This document shows, piece after piece, positions 1-11,839 of a stretch of DNA of 64,000 nucleotides. The position numbers and the translations under genes were made by a program. The notes below the pieces were generated by a model that was not told the origin of the DNA, did not search any database, and saw only the letters and a list, made by a program, of their open reading frames with translations. Positions within the stretch are counted from its first letter, which is position 1. Each line of letters starts with the position of its first letter. Source of the DNA: Guadua angustifolia (Eukaryota; Streptophyta; Magnoliopsida; Poales; Poaceae); assembly GCA_036346375.1 (NCBI GenBank), contig JAYEVE010000452.1:39174-103173 (forward strand), given 5' to 3'.

Positions 1-2299
1 CATGCAAGTGAAAGCCCTAATGTGATGTCCTTACCTTTTCTATCGCCTTATTGTGATCTAGCCCATCACGTTGAGTTCAACCTCGTATTCTGTCATCACC
101 GCCATGTCGGTAAAGTCGAGTTCCGTCCCGATGTAAGACTAATCTCGGATCGAACCATAGTGGATGTCGATCCCATCCGTCCTGTCTTATCCTTAAAATC
201 TAATCGCCATTAACCTAGAATTCATTACGTGGTCTTGGTCGATAGACCATTAGCCATATGACATATTCTTGTGCTAGACTTAGTCTATCGGTCTATCTTC
301 CTTTTGGTTGGTATGCGTTCGATCAACAAAAGTCAACCTCAAGCATCTGCTTAGTTCATGGCGAACTAACGTAACTTTGTGGACCGGTCTATAGATCGAG
401 AGTCCATATGACATCGACTATCCAATCAAGATAATAACCCGGAGGAAATATTCTTGGGATATTATTCCTTCTTTCAATGTTATTAATCTTTCTCTTGATG
501 TATTTTCCAAAGCCGTTCTCTTTTGTCTAATCATCGACCTAATCCATTCAAGTTCCTAATTTCATCTAAGCCGTTGTGCCCAATGCTATTAGTTCTTAAT
601 TTGGAGTTTACTTGATTTGCCTTTTGAGTTTTGTTGTATTTGTGTTTGTTTATCGTTAGGCGCGTTGGGAAGTCGCTCTAAGGAGCTAAGAATCAAACAA
701 GCGGAGATTGAAGATCGAGTATCAAGGATCGAAGATAAAAGAGTAAAGAATAATAAAAATTGCAAGGACCGAGCAAGTTGTGCTTTGACCATATTGATCC
801 CATGTTTTAAAATTATTTCGTTTGAAATTATTGCATGCTAGTTTGAAATAAACTGATTTCAATTAATCTGGGATTAGATAATCAACCTACTTGTTATTGC
901 CACCTTGTCTCTATTATTTGTATGCCATGATTCATTTGTCACCCTAGATTGTGGGTTAATAGTTGGACATTAATAATTTGCCAACATGGGTTAATTAGAC
1001 CGTATGTAGTGTGCTTAGCCCTGCCACATAGATTTGTCATGATTTTGGAAAAATTAAAGTTAATATTGACTTAAAGAGATATGGAGCGTGTTTTTGAGAA
1101 TGTGACATGTGTTATTGAGTTGATGATGTACGTGGTGCATGGTAAAAGAAATGGGGTGGGAAAGTGATTTAGGCGAGGCAAGTGGCAAGATTGTTTCGGT
1201 GGGCCAAGAGTGGCAATTAGGCGTCGCATTTGGTATTATGACATGTTGATGTGATGAACTTTTGATTAGTCTTGCCTCGGTCAACTAAGGACTTAACCTT
1301 GCGAGCCTTTGACTGAGTCTTTCATACAACCACAAGTTAGGAATGGGGCGGACCTAGCTGAGTAAAGCTGTGAAATCTATTCTTTGGTCTTGTCGTGGTG
1401 GTGTGAGGCCGGAGAAGCGGAATGAGAACTCACATGGCGCAAGAGGGGCCGGGTGTGTAACCAGTCCCTCGGTGTTGAAACCTTAGCGAGCGTCTTGAGT
1501 TTAGATGAAACTTTGGAAAGGCTTTGTTATGATCGCTCATTCGCACACTCTTGTATGGCGATTCACGGTGACGTGGTGAGTTGATTATATCTTGTGGGTA
1601 AAGTGTATAACCTCTGCGAGTGTAAAAACTATTGAATAGCCGTGCTCACGGTATTGAGCATTGCTCGGGATTCTGATCAAGGGTTAGATTTTGATAAAAG
1701 CGAGGTTGGGAATGTGGATAATGTGATATGGAACTTGGTTAAGGATGAAAATGCTTCACTTGAGAATGATTGCGAAATTTATTATTGGTATTACTTGTTT
1801 CTTGCTTATCTATCTATTTATGATTAATTGTGAATCTTTGCTTTATTGCAAAAGAACCATTGACCATTCCTTTAGAATAAGCCATGCATGTAGTAATAGG
1901 CGCATGCGCATGACTTGTTGAGTACGGTTGTGTACTCACCCTTGCTTTAACAAAACATCACCAGTTGAGGAGAAGTCTTTGTCTTTGAAGAAGGAGATTA
2001 CGCAAGAAGGCGATTATCTAGGAGTCGAACCTGTCGGATGCACGTGGTATATTGAAGGGTTCACCGGCGTTCTTCGTTCATTGTTGTTTACTTATTTGGA
2101 GTTGAAGCCGTCAAGGCCTCACATGTATAAGGTTGACCTTAAGGTCGTTCAATAGTTTATATTTTATAATTGTGTTACTTTTATTATTCAGCTGTGTATG
2201 ATTGTGATATTCATCTATGTTGAGGCTGTGTGCACTAAGCGTGATCTGGACTAGTCTGAGAATACATGAGAGTCCGGATTTGCACATTGGTCCCGACAC
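1..2299 (+). repeat. LTR-like long repeat, copy 1 (3' part, no coding capacity)
   Basis: This is AT-rich sequence without a convincing protein. It matches, in reverse complement, much of 48210-50200: the stretch at about 600-800 pairs with 49860-50040, that at 1060-1330 with 49250-49420, and that at 1930-2299 with 48210-48600. The right end reads GGTCCCGACA at 2290-2299, which is the same end as the reverse complement of the nested element at 48210. A TG...CA-ended unit with no pol is most simply a long (solo) LTR or a non-autonomous LTR element whose 5' part lies outside the window. The family name is not recognised. Short ORFs here are not credible genes. Confidence 0.6.
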
Positions 2300-2626
2300 T
2301 TTCTCCTTCCGTTAAATCAAATGAAACGATGCCGCCGAAAGCGGTTTAAAAGCGCCCTTATCGCCCGTTGGTGGGGATGGCGGTATACCTGTCGCTCGAG
2401 CCATCGAAGTTTACTCCTGTCGCCATTTCATCGAGGCGACAGGAAGTCAGGCGACATGGCCTCATGCCTGGTCGATTTTCTGATAGAGCCCCTGTCGCCC
2501 GTTGGTTGGGTTATATTTGTATTTAAGCCCAACCAGCGGGTGACAGGTATATTCTGTAATTTTTCCGTGGTATAGTTTTGAAATTTTGAATAAAAAATGT
2601 ATTATTTTAAAAAAAATTCGTTTTCT
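2300..2626. repeat. Spacer with a 19-bp inverted repeat (hairpin)
   Basis: This stretch contains repeated CTGTCGCC-type words. An inverted repeat has arms at 2492-2510 and 2528-2546, which pair at 17 of 19 positions around a 17-base AT-rich loop. It resembles short palindromic transposon debris. No target-site duplication or family could be assigned. The small ORF here is judged to be chance. Confidence 0.45.
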
Positions 2627-3459
2627 TCCTTTGGCTTGATCCTGAGCCTTCGACCTGTGGCAGAATTTTCAAAGACGAATATTTGTTGAACTCATGCGTT
2701 AATTTGACTCATGTAACAATACATCCTCCACATATGACAACGTACGTATACATGTCATATAGTCTCTCCAGTGAGAATAAAAAAAATGATGTCCTATAAT
2801 GCATCCATTCAAACAACATTTTGGTAAATAATTAGATTGGTCTGAAAATGATGAGTAAATTTGTCTAGAAAAAACTTCATAATGTAATCAATCCGTTAGT
2901 ATTCAAATTTATATTTTGGAGACCGTGCCATTGTTTGAACATTTTCCACGATTGGAGGTAGTAATATGGTCGCTTTCGATTCTTGAATTTTCTTAGAGAG
3001 ATATGTTGGGAAAATTTTTGTGTTCAAGTGAAATGTAATATATCTTAATTGGTTATAATATAGATCGACTATTATTCAGATAGTAGGATGCTAATGGCAT
3101 TCTTTTTTTAATAAATATCATGGAAGTAGCTTATACGGACTGTTTGTCCTATAATTTATTCTGCTCTGGCTTGAACAATTTAACATTCCACACGGTGGCT
3201 CATGCGAAGATGGAAATTTTGGAATTCCTTATTTTAATCACTGTCCTTACATGTGTCATCTTTTTTCTTGTTTGGGGCTAAAGCTACATGTAGAACATAC
3301 GACAATTTTAAGCTGCGCTGAAGCTAGGTTGAAAATATAAGTTTTGAAGAGCATCTAAATGTTATCTTTTTCTTTTTCTTTACCATTCATTCATGTCTAA
3401 AAAATGGTTGCTTATTTCTTCTTCATTGTGCCAATATATTTTTCCTCTATTCGCGCATG
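2627..3459. repeat. Segmental duplication block A (flank of the NLR-like locus)
   Basis: The sequence from 2627 to about 2925 is nearly the same as 16673-17004 (block B) and 42091-42400 (block C). Block A continues past the point where C is split by the CACTA element: around 2960 it reads GGTAGTAATATGG uninterrupted. Further on, 3429-3459 is identical over 31 bases to 58921-58951, on the far side of the CACTA element. Between these anchors A and C have diverged or carry separate insertions. At 3459 the block ends abruptly against Gypsy pol sequence. No gene is seen in it. Confidence 0.75.
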
Positions 3460-4380
3460 GCCGCCCTCGTGATTCATTTCGAGGCTCGTGGCGAGGTCTC
3501 CCATTCTTTAAGACCTGCGCAAGCACGGGCTTTGAATGGACTCGAGCTTCTGCGATCTTTCGGCGAGTGAAGGTATATCTGTCATCCCCCCCTCCTTACA
3601 ACTCCATGACTGGCGAGAGGTTGTTGCTCTATCTTGCGACCACCGCCCAAGCCGTGAGTCTTGTCCTAATTGCGAGCAGAACGCAATGACATCAATTTAC
3701 TATGTCGTGAGGTCTTACATGGCTCAAAGGGCGTTATCCGCAAGTGCGGCTAGCTTGTATGCTCTTCTCATGGCCTCGCGCAAACTTCGACACTACTTCG
3801 GTAGCATTCCGTGGTCGTCGAGCAACTTCCGCTCGGTGACATCTGCGGAATCCGTAAAGCGGCGGACGGATAGCTAAATGGGCTATGGAATTGGCGGCGT
3901 TTGACATCGTGTCGTGGCGAACGACTATCAAGTCACGAGTGCTCGCCGACTTGTGGTCGAACAGGCGTCGCAGCCTACCAGGCTCGAGGTCGGAAGAAGA
4001 AATACGGATCATGTTATTCGATGGCTCGAGGTCCTTCAAGCGCTTTTCGGGCTGGGATACTTATCCTTACCCAGCGAAGCGCCGATTGAGGTATGTAGTT
4101 CGTTTTGGCTTTCTGCGACCAATAACATGGCGAATATGAAGCTCTCTTGGCGGGCTTACGAGCTGCAAGTCCTTAGGCGTCTGACGGTTGGTCGTGAAGG
4201 AGACTCGGCTCGTCATCAACCGATACAACAAGGACTATCAATGCTCGGGGATGCAATGGCAAGGTATCTCGCGAGGTCATAAGATGGAGAAATGGTTCGA
4301 ACTTGGAGCTTAGGCATGTCCCTAGGAAGGACAACTCTAGTGCCGACTTTCTCTCCAAGCTCGGCTCTTCCGACGAAGAT
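3459..4380 (+). pseudogene. Gypsy-type retrotransposon pol remnant: reverse transcriptase C-end and RNase H
   Basis: Broken frames spell a Ty3/Gypsy pol polyprotein, the enzyme that copies element RNA into DNA. Visible pieces are the reverse transcriptase end (PFFKT...FEWT and GERLLLYLATT near 3500-3650), RKLRHYF near 3780, and the RNase H region with IKSRVLADL near 3930. The RNase H tail follows, with a GDSRLVINQ-like reading near 4200 and RHVPRKDNSSADFLSKL near 4310-4360. At least four frame changes separate the pieces, so no functional product is possible. The part before the catalytic YxDD region is absent, and the element begins at the junction with block A at 3459. Confidence 0.8.
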
Positions 4381-4559
4381 ACCCCGGCGTCATCCTCGAG
4401 ACGCCGGCGGCTCCGTCTATCTCCGATCAGAGGTCGTGCTTCTTTGTGGTGGAAGGTATTCCGCATGGGCGAGCCCATACGGCTTCGCACGCAGGCGACT
4501 CGCCACCCGACCCGCTAACGAAGCGAGGATTAAGCGTCGAGCAAGCTTGTATAAGCTTC

Positions 4560-5640
4560 GTGGATGGCAAGCTCTCTGACGGAATGTCTCGGCATCGACT
4601 CGGTGCATCTCCACGGAGGAGGTAAGTACCTACTCAACGACATCCACTCGGTCTCGTGGGCGACTCTTCGTCTGGGGCGATGGTCGGCAAGGCCTTCCGT
4701 GCAGGATATTCTTGGCAGCGGCATTACGGGATGCTCGGGATATTGTCCGGACTGCCGAGCATGTCGGTTTCACGCCGAAGGTACACCGGTAGGCCTCGCC
4801 CTTGGACCATTCCGCTTGCTCGGCCTTTTCGACTGGGGCTCGATATCCTCGGCCCCTTTCCCGAACAGGGGAGAAAGTTCTGTTAAGTGGCCATCGACAC
4901 ATTCACCAAATGGATTGAGGTGGCCGGTCTCGACCATCCTTTGCTTTCGGGCATTGTTCGTTTTTCCGCTTGTCCGTGGTCACGGTATGGGGTCCCATGC
5001 AGAATTATCGCGACAATGGTACTCGGTTTACGATGAATTATTCCGGGAATTCTGCGAGGACATGGGCACCAAAGTGTGCTTCGCCGGTGGCTCATCCTCG
5101 AACAGCGGAGCGGCGAGCGCCAACCAGACGATCGTCCAAAGCGTCAAAAGGCGAAGTCTGAGATGAGCTCAAGCGCTCTGCACGACACAGGTGGGCGAAC
5201 TTCCGTCTTATGGTCTATTCGTACCACGATCGGCCGAGCAACAGGGGTCCACACCCTTTCGGCTCGTGTTTGGTCTTGGCTTAAATCACGCCTCCGGAGG
5301 TAATGGCCAGGCTCCGCCAGTCGGTCTGATCGACCACGTCGACTTCGAGCAAACGGTCTCTTGACCTTGCCCTCGCGGAAGAAGTAAGATGCCGTGCCTT
5401 TGCTTTCACGATCGGCGCGTACCTACAAGCTCTTCGCGGACATGCGTCTCGGTCGATCAGACGACCTAGGAAGCTCCTTGTTGGGGACTTAGCCACGAGG
5501 CGGATTCGGTATTGTCCGGCACCAACAAGTTATCCTCATGATGGGAGGGCCCTATAGAGTCGTTTCAGCGGATCGCACGAGGGCTTACTGGCTAGCGATG
5601 CCCAATGGCGAGAGCTTTCTAGCTCGTGGAACATAGATCA
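4560..5640 (+). pseudogene. Gypsy-type integrase remnant
   Basis: This continues the pol remnant from 3459. Near 4625-4790 is a zinc-binding H2C2-type region, with a paired-cysteine TCRAC-like reading near 4745-4770. Near 4830-4910 the frames read DILGPFP and VAIDTFTKWIEVAGL, and near 5010 DNGTRF, which is the catalytic core of retroviral-type integrase. HPRTAERRAPTRRSSK follows near 5090-5140. Stops and frameshifts occur throughout. Order and motifs fit the Gypsy superfamily (Metaviridae-like LTR retrotransposon). The long region downstream suggests the Tat lineage, which is an inference. Confidence 0.8.
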
Positions 5641-8600
5641 ACCGCCGAAGTTTTATGTGTAATCTCTATACCTTTAAAGCTTCAATAAAAGGATATTCTC
5701 CGATTTCTATCATTCATGTCTTTTTCTTTATAGCGTCTCGTGTAATTTTCTTGAGCACGACTTTCGCATTCGCTCCTTAGTGCAGGTATCACGAGCTTTA
5801 CATTCACCCCCCGGTGGTCGAGCTCAGCGTGGCGAAACTCTTCGCAATCAGCTCACCCCTGCGTCGGGTTTGAACTACAAGCTCGGCGGCCTTGGCTATT
5901 AAGTGCGTGCATGGGTAAGTGAGTCGTGGAGTTGGTGATTTATTCCTTTGGGTTAAGCTTCTTTGCATTTCTTTTCGCGAGTACTCCATCTCGATTCTGC
6001 GAGGTCATGGTCATTTGCTCGTCTTATACTTGTGTCCAAGGTCGGCGTTGCTCGACCTTAGACCCAACGAGGGCAAGCTAGGATGTAACATCTCTGAGCG
6101 ACCTATGGATCTTGATCGCGAATAAAGCGCACACTTCAAAAAGGTAACCCAAACCGGTTGATAACATCGAATGTTTTCTGAGGATCAGGATGTTTGAGCT
6201 CTGATCCTCCATCTCGTGCGAAGCTTCTCTTCTTTCGAGCTCGGCGACTCTGGTCCTTGCGTCGAGGCCGGTTTGCCTGCAGAGGGCCTCGTTAGGCTGC
6301 GTCAGTGGCTTCAGCGACGTTAAATCGTTGAGTTGGCCAAGCGGTCTTCGCCGCCTGTTTATGCCTTAAGTTTCTCCTCGGCCCGCGACTTTGGCCTCTA
6401 GCTCGGGAAGCGCCTTGGTTGAGATGATAACTCGACAACGATCCTCTCAACGCCTCAACCTTAGCACGCTCGTCGGCGAGCGCCGTGGCATGTGATGGTT
6501 TGCTCCTTGGCGACTTCCTCAAGTGCCACGACCTTGGCGCTTCGTCGGCAAGCGCTGGGCAGCGGCGGCTTGTTCTCGGCGGCCTTCTCGAGGGCCTCGA
6601 TCTGGCGAAGGGTCTCGGCGCGAGTCTGAAGAAGTTAAGCTCTGCGGCGGCCTTCTCCGGCTCGACCTTGGCGCGCTCGCATCAAGGGCCTCGATCGCTT
6701 TGCCGCGCTCGGCGCTTCGTGCTCTGCGCCTCAACCCATGCTCGCGCTCGGAGGATCTGGTCCTCTCGAGCTCGCGACATGGGACACCTCAGCGCCACCA
6801 TCGTGCGGCACGCGGTCGTTGAGCTCCGGTTGAGCCGCTCGATTTCTGCTGCGTCGGCCTCAATGGTCGCAAGAGCACAGGCCTTCGGTCTCCCTCTCTT
6901 CCACGGCGTTCAAGATCTGGCGAACACGTCGACATGCTCGTTGAGACCTTGAAGCCCTCGGGTCATCTGCCAACCGCCTTGAAAACAAGGAACACGATTT
7001 GGTATGAAGTTGTCAAGAACACACAACTTAACGTATTACGGGGCATATAAGGAAGGTTCCTACCTCATGGAGTCGGCCGTTGTTGGCCGTGTTGGAGAAC
7101 TCCTCGTTGACTCATCGAGGCGGTGTGTTGATCTCAAAACCTTCGCCCGGTCGCGCGACCTAGGCCTTCTTCAATCACCGGCGGCACACCTTGTCAGGGG
7201 CCCACGGACGGCGTCTTGCGGCGGCGGCGAGATCCTTCCACATCGGTGCCATGCCGGACCCCCGAGAGGTGCGGCGGTGGTAACCGGGCCCGACCTCCGT
7301 AGTCAAGGTTCCGGCCAGCTTCGATGGCGGGAGTTGCCGCAAAGCGGCGACATCCGACCAGCCTCCGGGGTGGAGTGTTGTGTTCCCAGTGGAAGTTGGA
7401 AGTAAGCGGGTCATCGGAGTGCCTCCGTTGTCGTGGTCGCTCTCCGTGGCCGAGGAACATGGTCTCGCCATCGAGTGCGGTCTTGGTCGGCGAGGCCTCG
7501 GGGACTTCGGTGACACGGCCGCCAACGATCGGCGGCGCCCATGACTTGAGGGCGGGCGCCCATGTCTCCCTCGATCTCGGGAGGATCGGCGACCGCAAAG
7601 TACCGTCTCGCCGGTCTTTGTAATCCTCGTGATCGCGGGTTGGGGGTCCCCTTCGTCCGGACTATCGGGGCCTTGGTCGAACCCTCAGGCCGAGGCCCGG
7701 CTCGAGGCCTGGCGAGGAGCGCCTTTGTCGAGAAGAGCCGCGGGGCGGCATGTAGGCGTCTGCCCCTCCTCGGACTCGGACTGCATACTGAACAACAGCA
7801 TTGTCGATGTGGGCAAGCTCGGGTCTCGGCGCTCGAGTCTGCAATCAGGATAAGCACTAAGAAAAACACGGAGATGGAGTAGGTTGCAAAGCCGGGCTCT
7901 TACAGGTCGGTGGCCTCTGCCTCGTCGATGGCAGCGATAGTCTGTTGCCCGAGCTCGGAGGAGGAATCCGCTTCCTTCCTCAGTGCAGGGAATGGCTTCG
8001 CGATGAGCCCGCACCGCTGGCGGGGGCTCGGTGGTCTGGCGGCGGCAGCTGCGCTTTGTTCTTTGCCAAGTAAAAACTTTATTAGGCCACGAAAGCCAAG
8101 AGCGCGAGCTCGAAATTGGCTATGATCGTCTTTACCGTGGCGCGGTCACCCCATTCGATGTGAGGCCTCTTCGTCCCAGGCGGTCAGCTCGGTTGAAGTC
8201 TTTTCTTTCCTTTTTGCTCTTGCCCTCATCGGGCAGGGAAGCGATCTCATGTTGTCTCCCACAACTCTTGATGATCCTACAAGCAAGCGCAGGTCGAGCA
8301 AAGGCGTGCGCATGTTAGGATGAGGTTGGAGGTCGTGGAAGGCTTACCTCGGGCTTTCGTGCATAAGGCGTTCTTGAGGACGGGTCGTCGAGAGTGTACT
8401 CATCGCCGATTTCCCGAACATTTCACGCATCTGGCGCGACCGGGACTCCTTGGCCTACTACGAACAAGAGCCATCAAAGGAGGAAGAAATACGAAGTCAA
8501 GCAAAAGCCTTGTGGTGAAGACCTTACGGATGAACTCGCGGGTTGAATCGTCGCGTCCACGGATCTCGGGAGAGCGGATGTAACCTCTTCGCAGGGAGAG

Positions 8601-9604
8601 ACACGATTCATGAAAGTCGTTCGCGATCGCTGGCCGGTGAGACCGCGTGTGGCGCAAATGTGGATGGCGGCGATAAGCCTGCGTCGGCGTTGAGGTCCTC
8701 GATCTCTGGGGTCTCTATCTTCCCGATGTGGCGGCTCCTTCGTATCATGACCTCCGTTCTCCCCTTCTTGAGGTAGAACCGGCCTTTCGACCATGGACCA
8801 GAGAGTCGGCCGAGGATCTTAGGCGAAACCCCTTGAGCAGACGTGCTGGGAAGTAGAGCACCCGACCACGGGGTCCTTCGGGCGGAGAGAGAGATGGCGG
8901 AAGAAGAGCGAGGCGTGGGAAGAATCCCGAGAACCCCTCGCATAGATGGGAGAAGGCGGCTAGGGTGAGGCGGAATTGGGTACGGGTTGATCACTTCAAT
9001 TTGGCAAGCTATCGAGGATGTCGGCAGAATTAAGCTCTCCGGGTCCATGAGCCGAAGAGGAATCTTGCTTTCGGTGCAAACGATCTCGTCATCTCGAGGG
9101 CGAGTTGGTCTCGCCATCTGGGCAACCGCCAGTCACGATCCATGACCCGGGGCCTCGAGCTCCTTCATCCTCGTGGCCAGACAAGGTACTTTTCCAGCTT
9201 AGCCATGGCGGCGTCGTGTGGAGATGGAAAAGCGATGCCTTTCGGGCAAGAAGGCTTGGGAGGAGGGGCGAAGCTTTGGTGATGATCCAAAGCTCGGGGT
9301 CTTCCACGGCGCTCTTGGGATTTAACCTCTCTGGCGCCTCAAAAGCGGCCAGGGCATGATTAGGCAGGCTCAATTAAGACACAGGCGGCGGACTCGAAGC
9401 TGCTGCGGTGTCCGCCATTGTTGGCATCCGTATCACTTGGAAAAATCAAAGGTCGCCGGTGTCTGCTGGGGTTCACTTTTGCGATCTCCTTGAGCCTCGA
9501 ACAAGGTTCCAAGACCTTGCAAGGGTTGCTTGCCCGACTTTGTTGGGTGAGGCTCGAGGCCGTCCTTGGTGCTACTTCTCGACCTTGAGCCTCGGGGGCT
9601 AGGC
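5640..9604. repeat. Long CpG-rich non-coding part of the Gypsy element, with antisense ORF remnants
   Basis: About 4 kb lies between integrase and the putative LTR. On the minus strand, roughly 6960-6290 reads as a broken coiled-coil protein with repeated LADERAKVEALR-like words. A second antisense stretch, rich in Arg and Pro, covers about 8014-7175. Antisense ORFs downstream of pol are known in Tat-lineage Gypsy elements of grasses such as Grande and RIRE2, and the layout matches that. The plus-strand ORFs in this interval look like shadows. No host gene is recognised. Confidence 0.55.
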
Positions 9605-10252
9605 TGTCGGGGCAGGCAACCCTTGGTCGGTCGGCCTGATCAACAGGTCCCCTAGCTCGAAGGCCTCGATCAAAGACTCGGATCAAGCTCGAGGCCGCTC
9701 GACCTAGAAGCGCTGATATCTCGAGCTCGGGGCCCTCACGACTGCTTTGTTTGGGATGATTCAAGGTCGGTGGCGTTCCTTGGATCCCGAACCGTCATCA
9801 CTTGGCGATTCTGAGCGTGGGATCGTGGAGTAATCTGGACGCCTGTGGCGGGATCGAGCAGTTTCCACGGCTATCAATGTGCATGAAGGCCACGATCCAA
9901 GGAATACTCCCGAGCGTTGCAAGGAGAATGGGTATAAGGCGAGGCTTTGTAAACACTTAGGGCAAGAGAACCCGGCGCACACACACCGAGTTCAAGTTTA
10001 GACTTAGCATCGTCAAGATTGGTTGTAACCCTCTCTTGTACTCACAAACATCGGGAACCACCACCGCAAGGTGGCTGGAGTAAACTATTACCTTCTCGGG
10101 GGCTCGAACAGGATAATCCTCCATCTCGTTAGTTGTCCCTAGCTCCGACCATCGACCTCCTCGACCTCATTCCTGAGCAAAAGCATGTTGTTGTAGTCCC
10201 ATTTCTCATTGACCCTACCTCATTTTCTGCGGTTGGCGATCGATCGTCGACA
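9605..10252 (+). repeat. Putative LTR of the Gypsy element
   Basis: A polypurine-like CCTCGGGGGCTAGGC immediately precedes TGTCGGGGCAGGCAACCC at 9605, the expected arrangement for a 3' LTR after a polypurine tract. The stretch ends with GTCGACA at 10252, giving TG...CA ends and a length of about 650 bp. Its position downstream of pol on the same strand agrees. No second copy lies in the window and no target-site duplication could be tested, because the 5' part of the element is missing. Confidence 0.5.
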
Positions 10253-11839
10253 TCTTGGTTCGGGCGAGCGTCCCTACTTCTGATTTGAGGCGGTGGCGAT
10301 GTATTGCTATGGGTGCGACGGACCGCGTCCAGTTACAAGCAAGGGCTCGGGACAGGCCCCAAGCGCTCGTCCGAGTGGAAACGAGTCTGGGAGCTTCGGG
10401 GCTCCCAAACCCCGACTAAGTGGAGGGAAAAACAGAGAAGGCTGGGACATCTCCCCGCGCCCCCATTCTCCTCCTCTCATCCCCCTCTCATCCCCTCTTA
10501 TATAGACGGAGGGGGCAAGTTACACGGGACTCAAGAGAGGAGAACGCTTGGGACATGCTGTACCCTGTATATGCGGTCCTTAGTCTTGAGGACTGACAAG
10601 TTCCTGCCCGTGTCATGACGGGTTGGCAGGCCTGGATGGCGATATCCCGTCGATAGACTTTAGCTAGTGGCGCTCTCTTTGGGAAAGCGCGCACCCTCCC
10701 TCTGTCTTTGTCTGGAGTTGGCGTTCGCGAGGTGGCGCCTCTGGCGCTGCCTTAGGAAAGGTCGCCGGTCCTGCTTGTGACCGTCTTGTTCTGACGGTAG
10801 GTGACCAACCGAGTCGATCGGCGATGTGGTGAAGTCATTTGGGCGTCGCTTACGGGGCTCGGCCGGTGGTGGAGTCTGCAATGGTGTGTGTGTTTATCCT
10901 GCGGCACTGGTCGAGAGTTCCGTGGGAACCCCGTCTTTGGCTGAGTCGGGAGCATGAGCATCCGACCCGAGGCTAAATCGAGTCTTCTTTGGGGATGGCG
11001 GAGGCCGAGGGCCCTTGTGGCTCGTGATGCCTTCGGCTGAATTTGGGCCCAAGAGGGTCCATTAGTACTCGATGCGACATTCGGGGACAACCCCATCTGT
11101 GAGGGTGGGACTTTGGTATGGCCCCTCAGCTACACTAATCTTGTCGTAATGACCGTATGGTGAGAAAGCGATCTTGAAGTGGATGCAAACTTCTCATGGG
11201 GTACCCCTAGTATGAGTGTTAAATCGGTGAGCCGGGGCCATCTGAAGCGCGTCGTTCCGGATGGACCCTTAAATGCAGCGGGCGATCCTCCTCAGCAGTA
11301 GCGGCGGCGCTTCGGCTTGCTCGGCGTTATTTCGAAGATGATGGGGAGGTCCTTCTTGTGGAGCTCTGTTCGGACGAGTCTGCTGACCCGATCGTTCGAT
11401 CTCGGCCCGGGCGTGCGTCTTGGCGCACTTGATGGGTGTCGATCCGGCGGATCACTTTGGTCGGCAAATACTTATGCAGAAGTCGGTTGGGACTCATACC
11501 CCCATCGGTTAGGAGGGCAGACTTTCTTGTGAGTTCGGCCGACTTAGTCGGCTGCTTGGCCGGTCTTGTGGCCTCCGTGGAGTCTCCCCGAGCCCCGAGT
11601 AGGTCGAAGAGCTGATCGGGGGGTTACCTCAGTAGGTGTGCATCCACTTGGGTGGATTCGAGGCCCGGAGACCGAAACTTAAGCGGGTCGAAGGCTAACC
11701 CTTGGTAGAGTCCGACCGGCGGTGGGTGAGCCGACTCGGTCTTGTGGCCTTCCGGTGAGTGTAGCCCGAGCCCCGGCGTGTCGAAGAGGCGATCGGTTAC
11801 CCTTTCGAGCGGATCGATTGACTTGGTGAGGCGGCGGTG

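Noticed and set aside
3459..5640. Endogenous pararetrovirus
   Set aside because: The pol order (RT, RNase H, then integrase) and the LTR-like flank indicate a Gypsy retrotransposon. No movement or coat protein region is seen.
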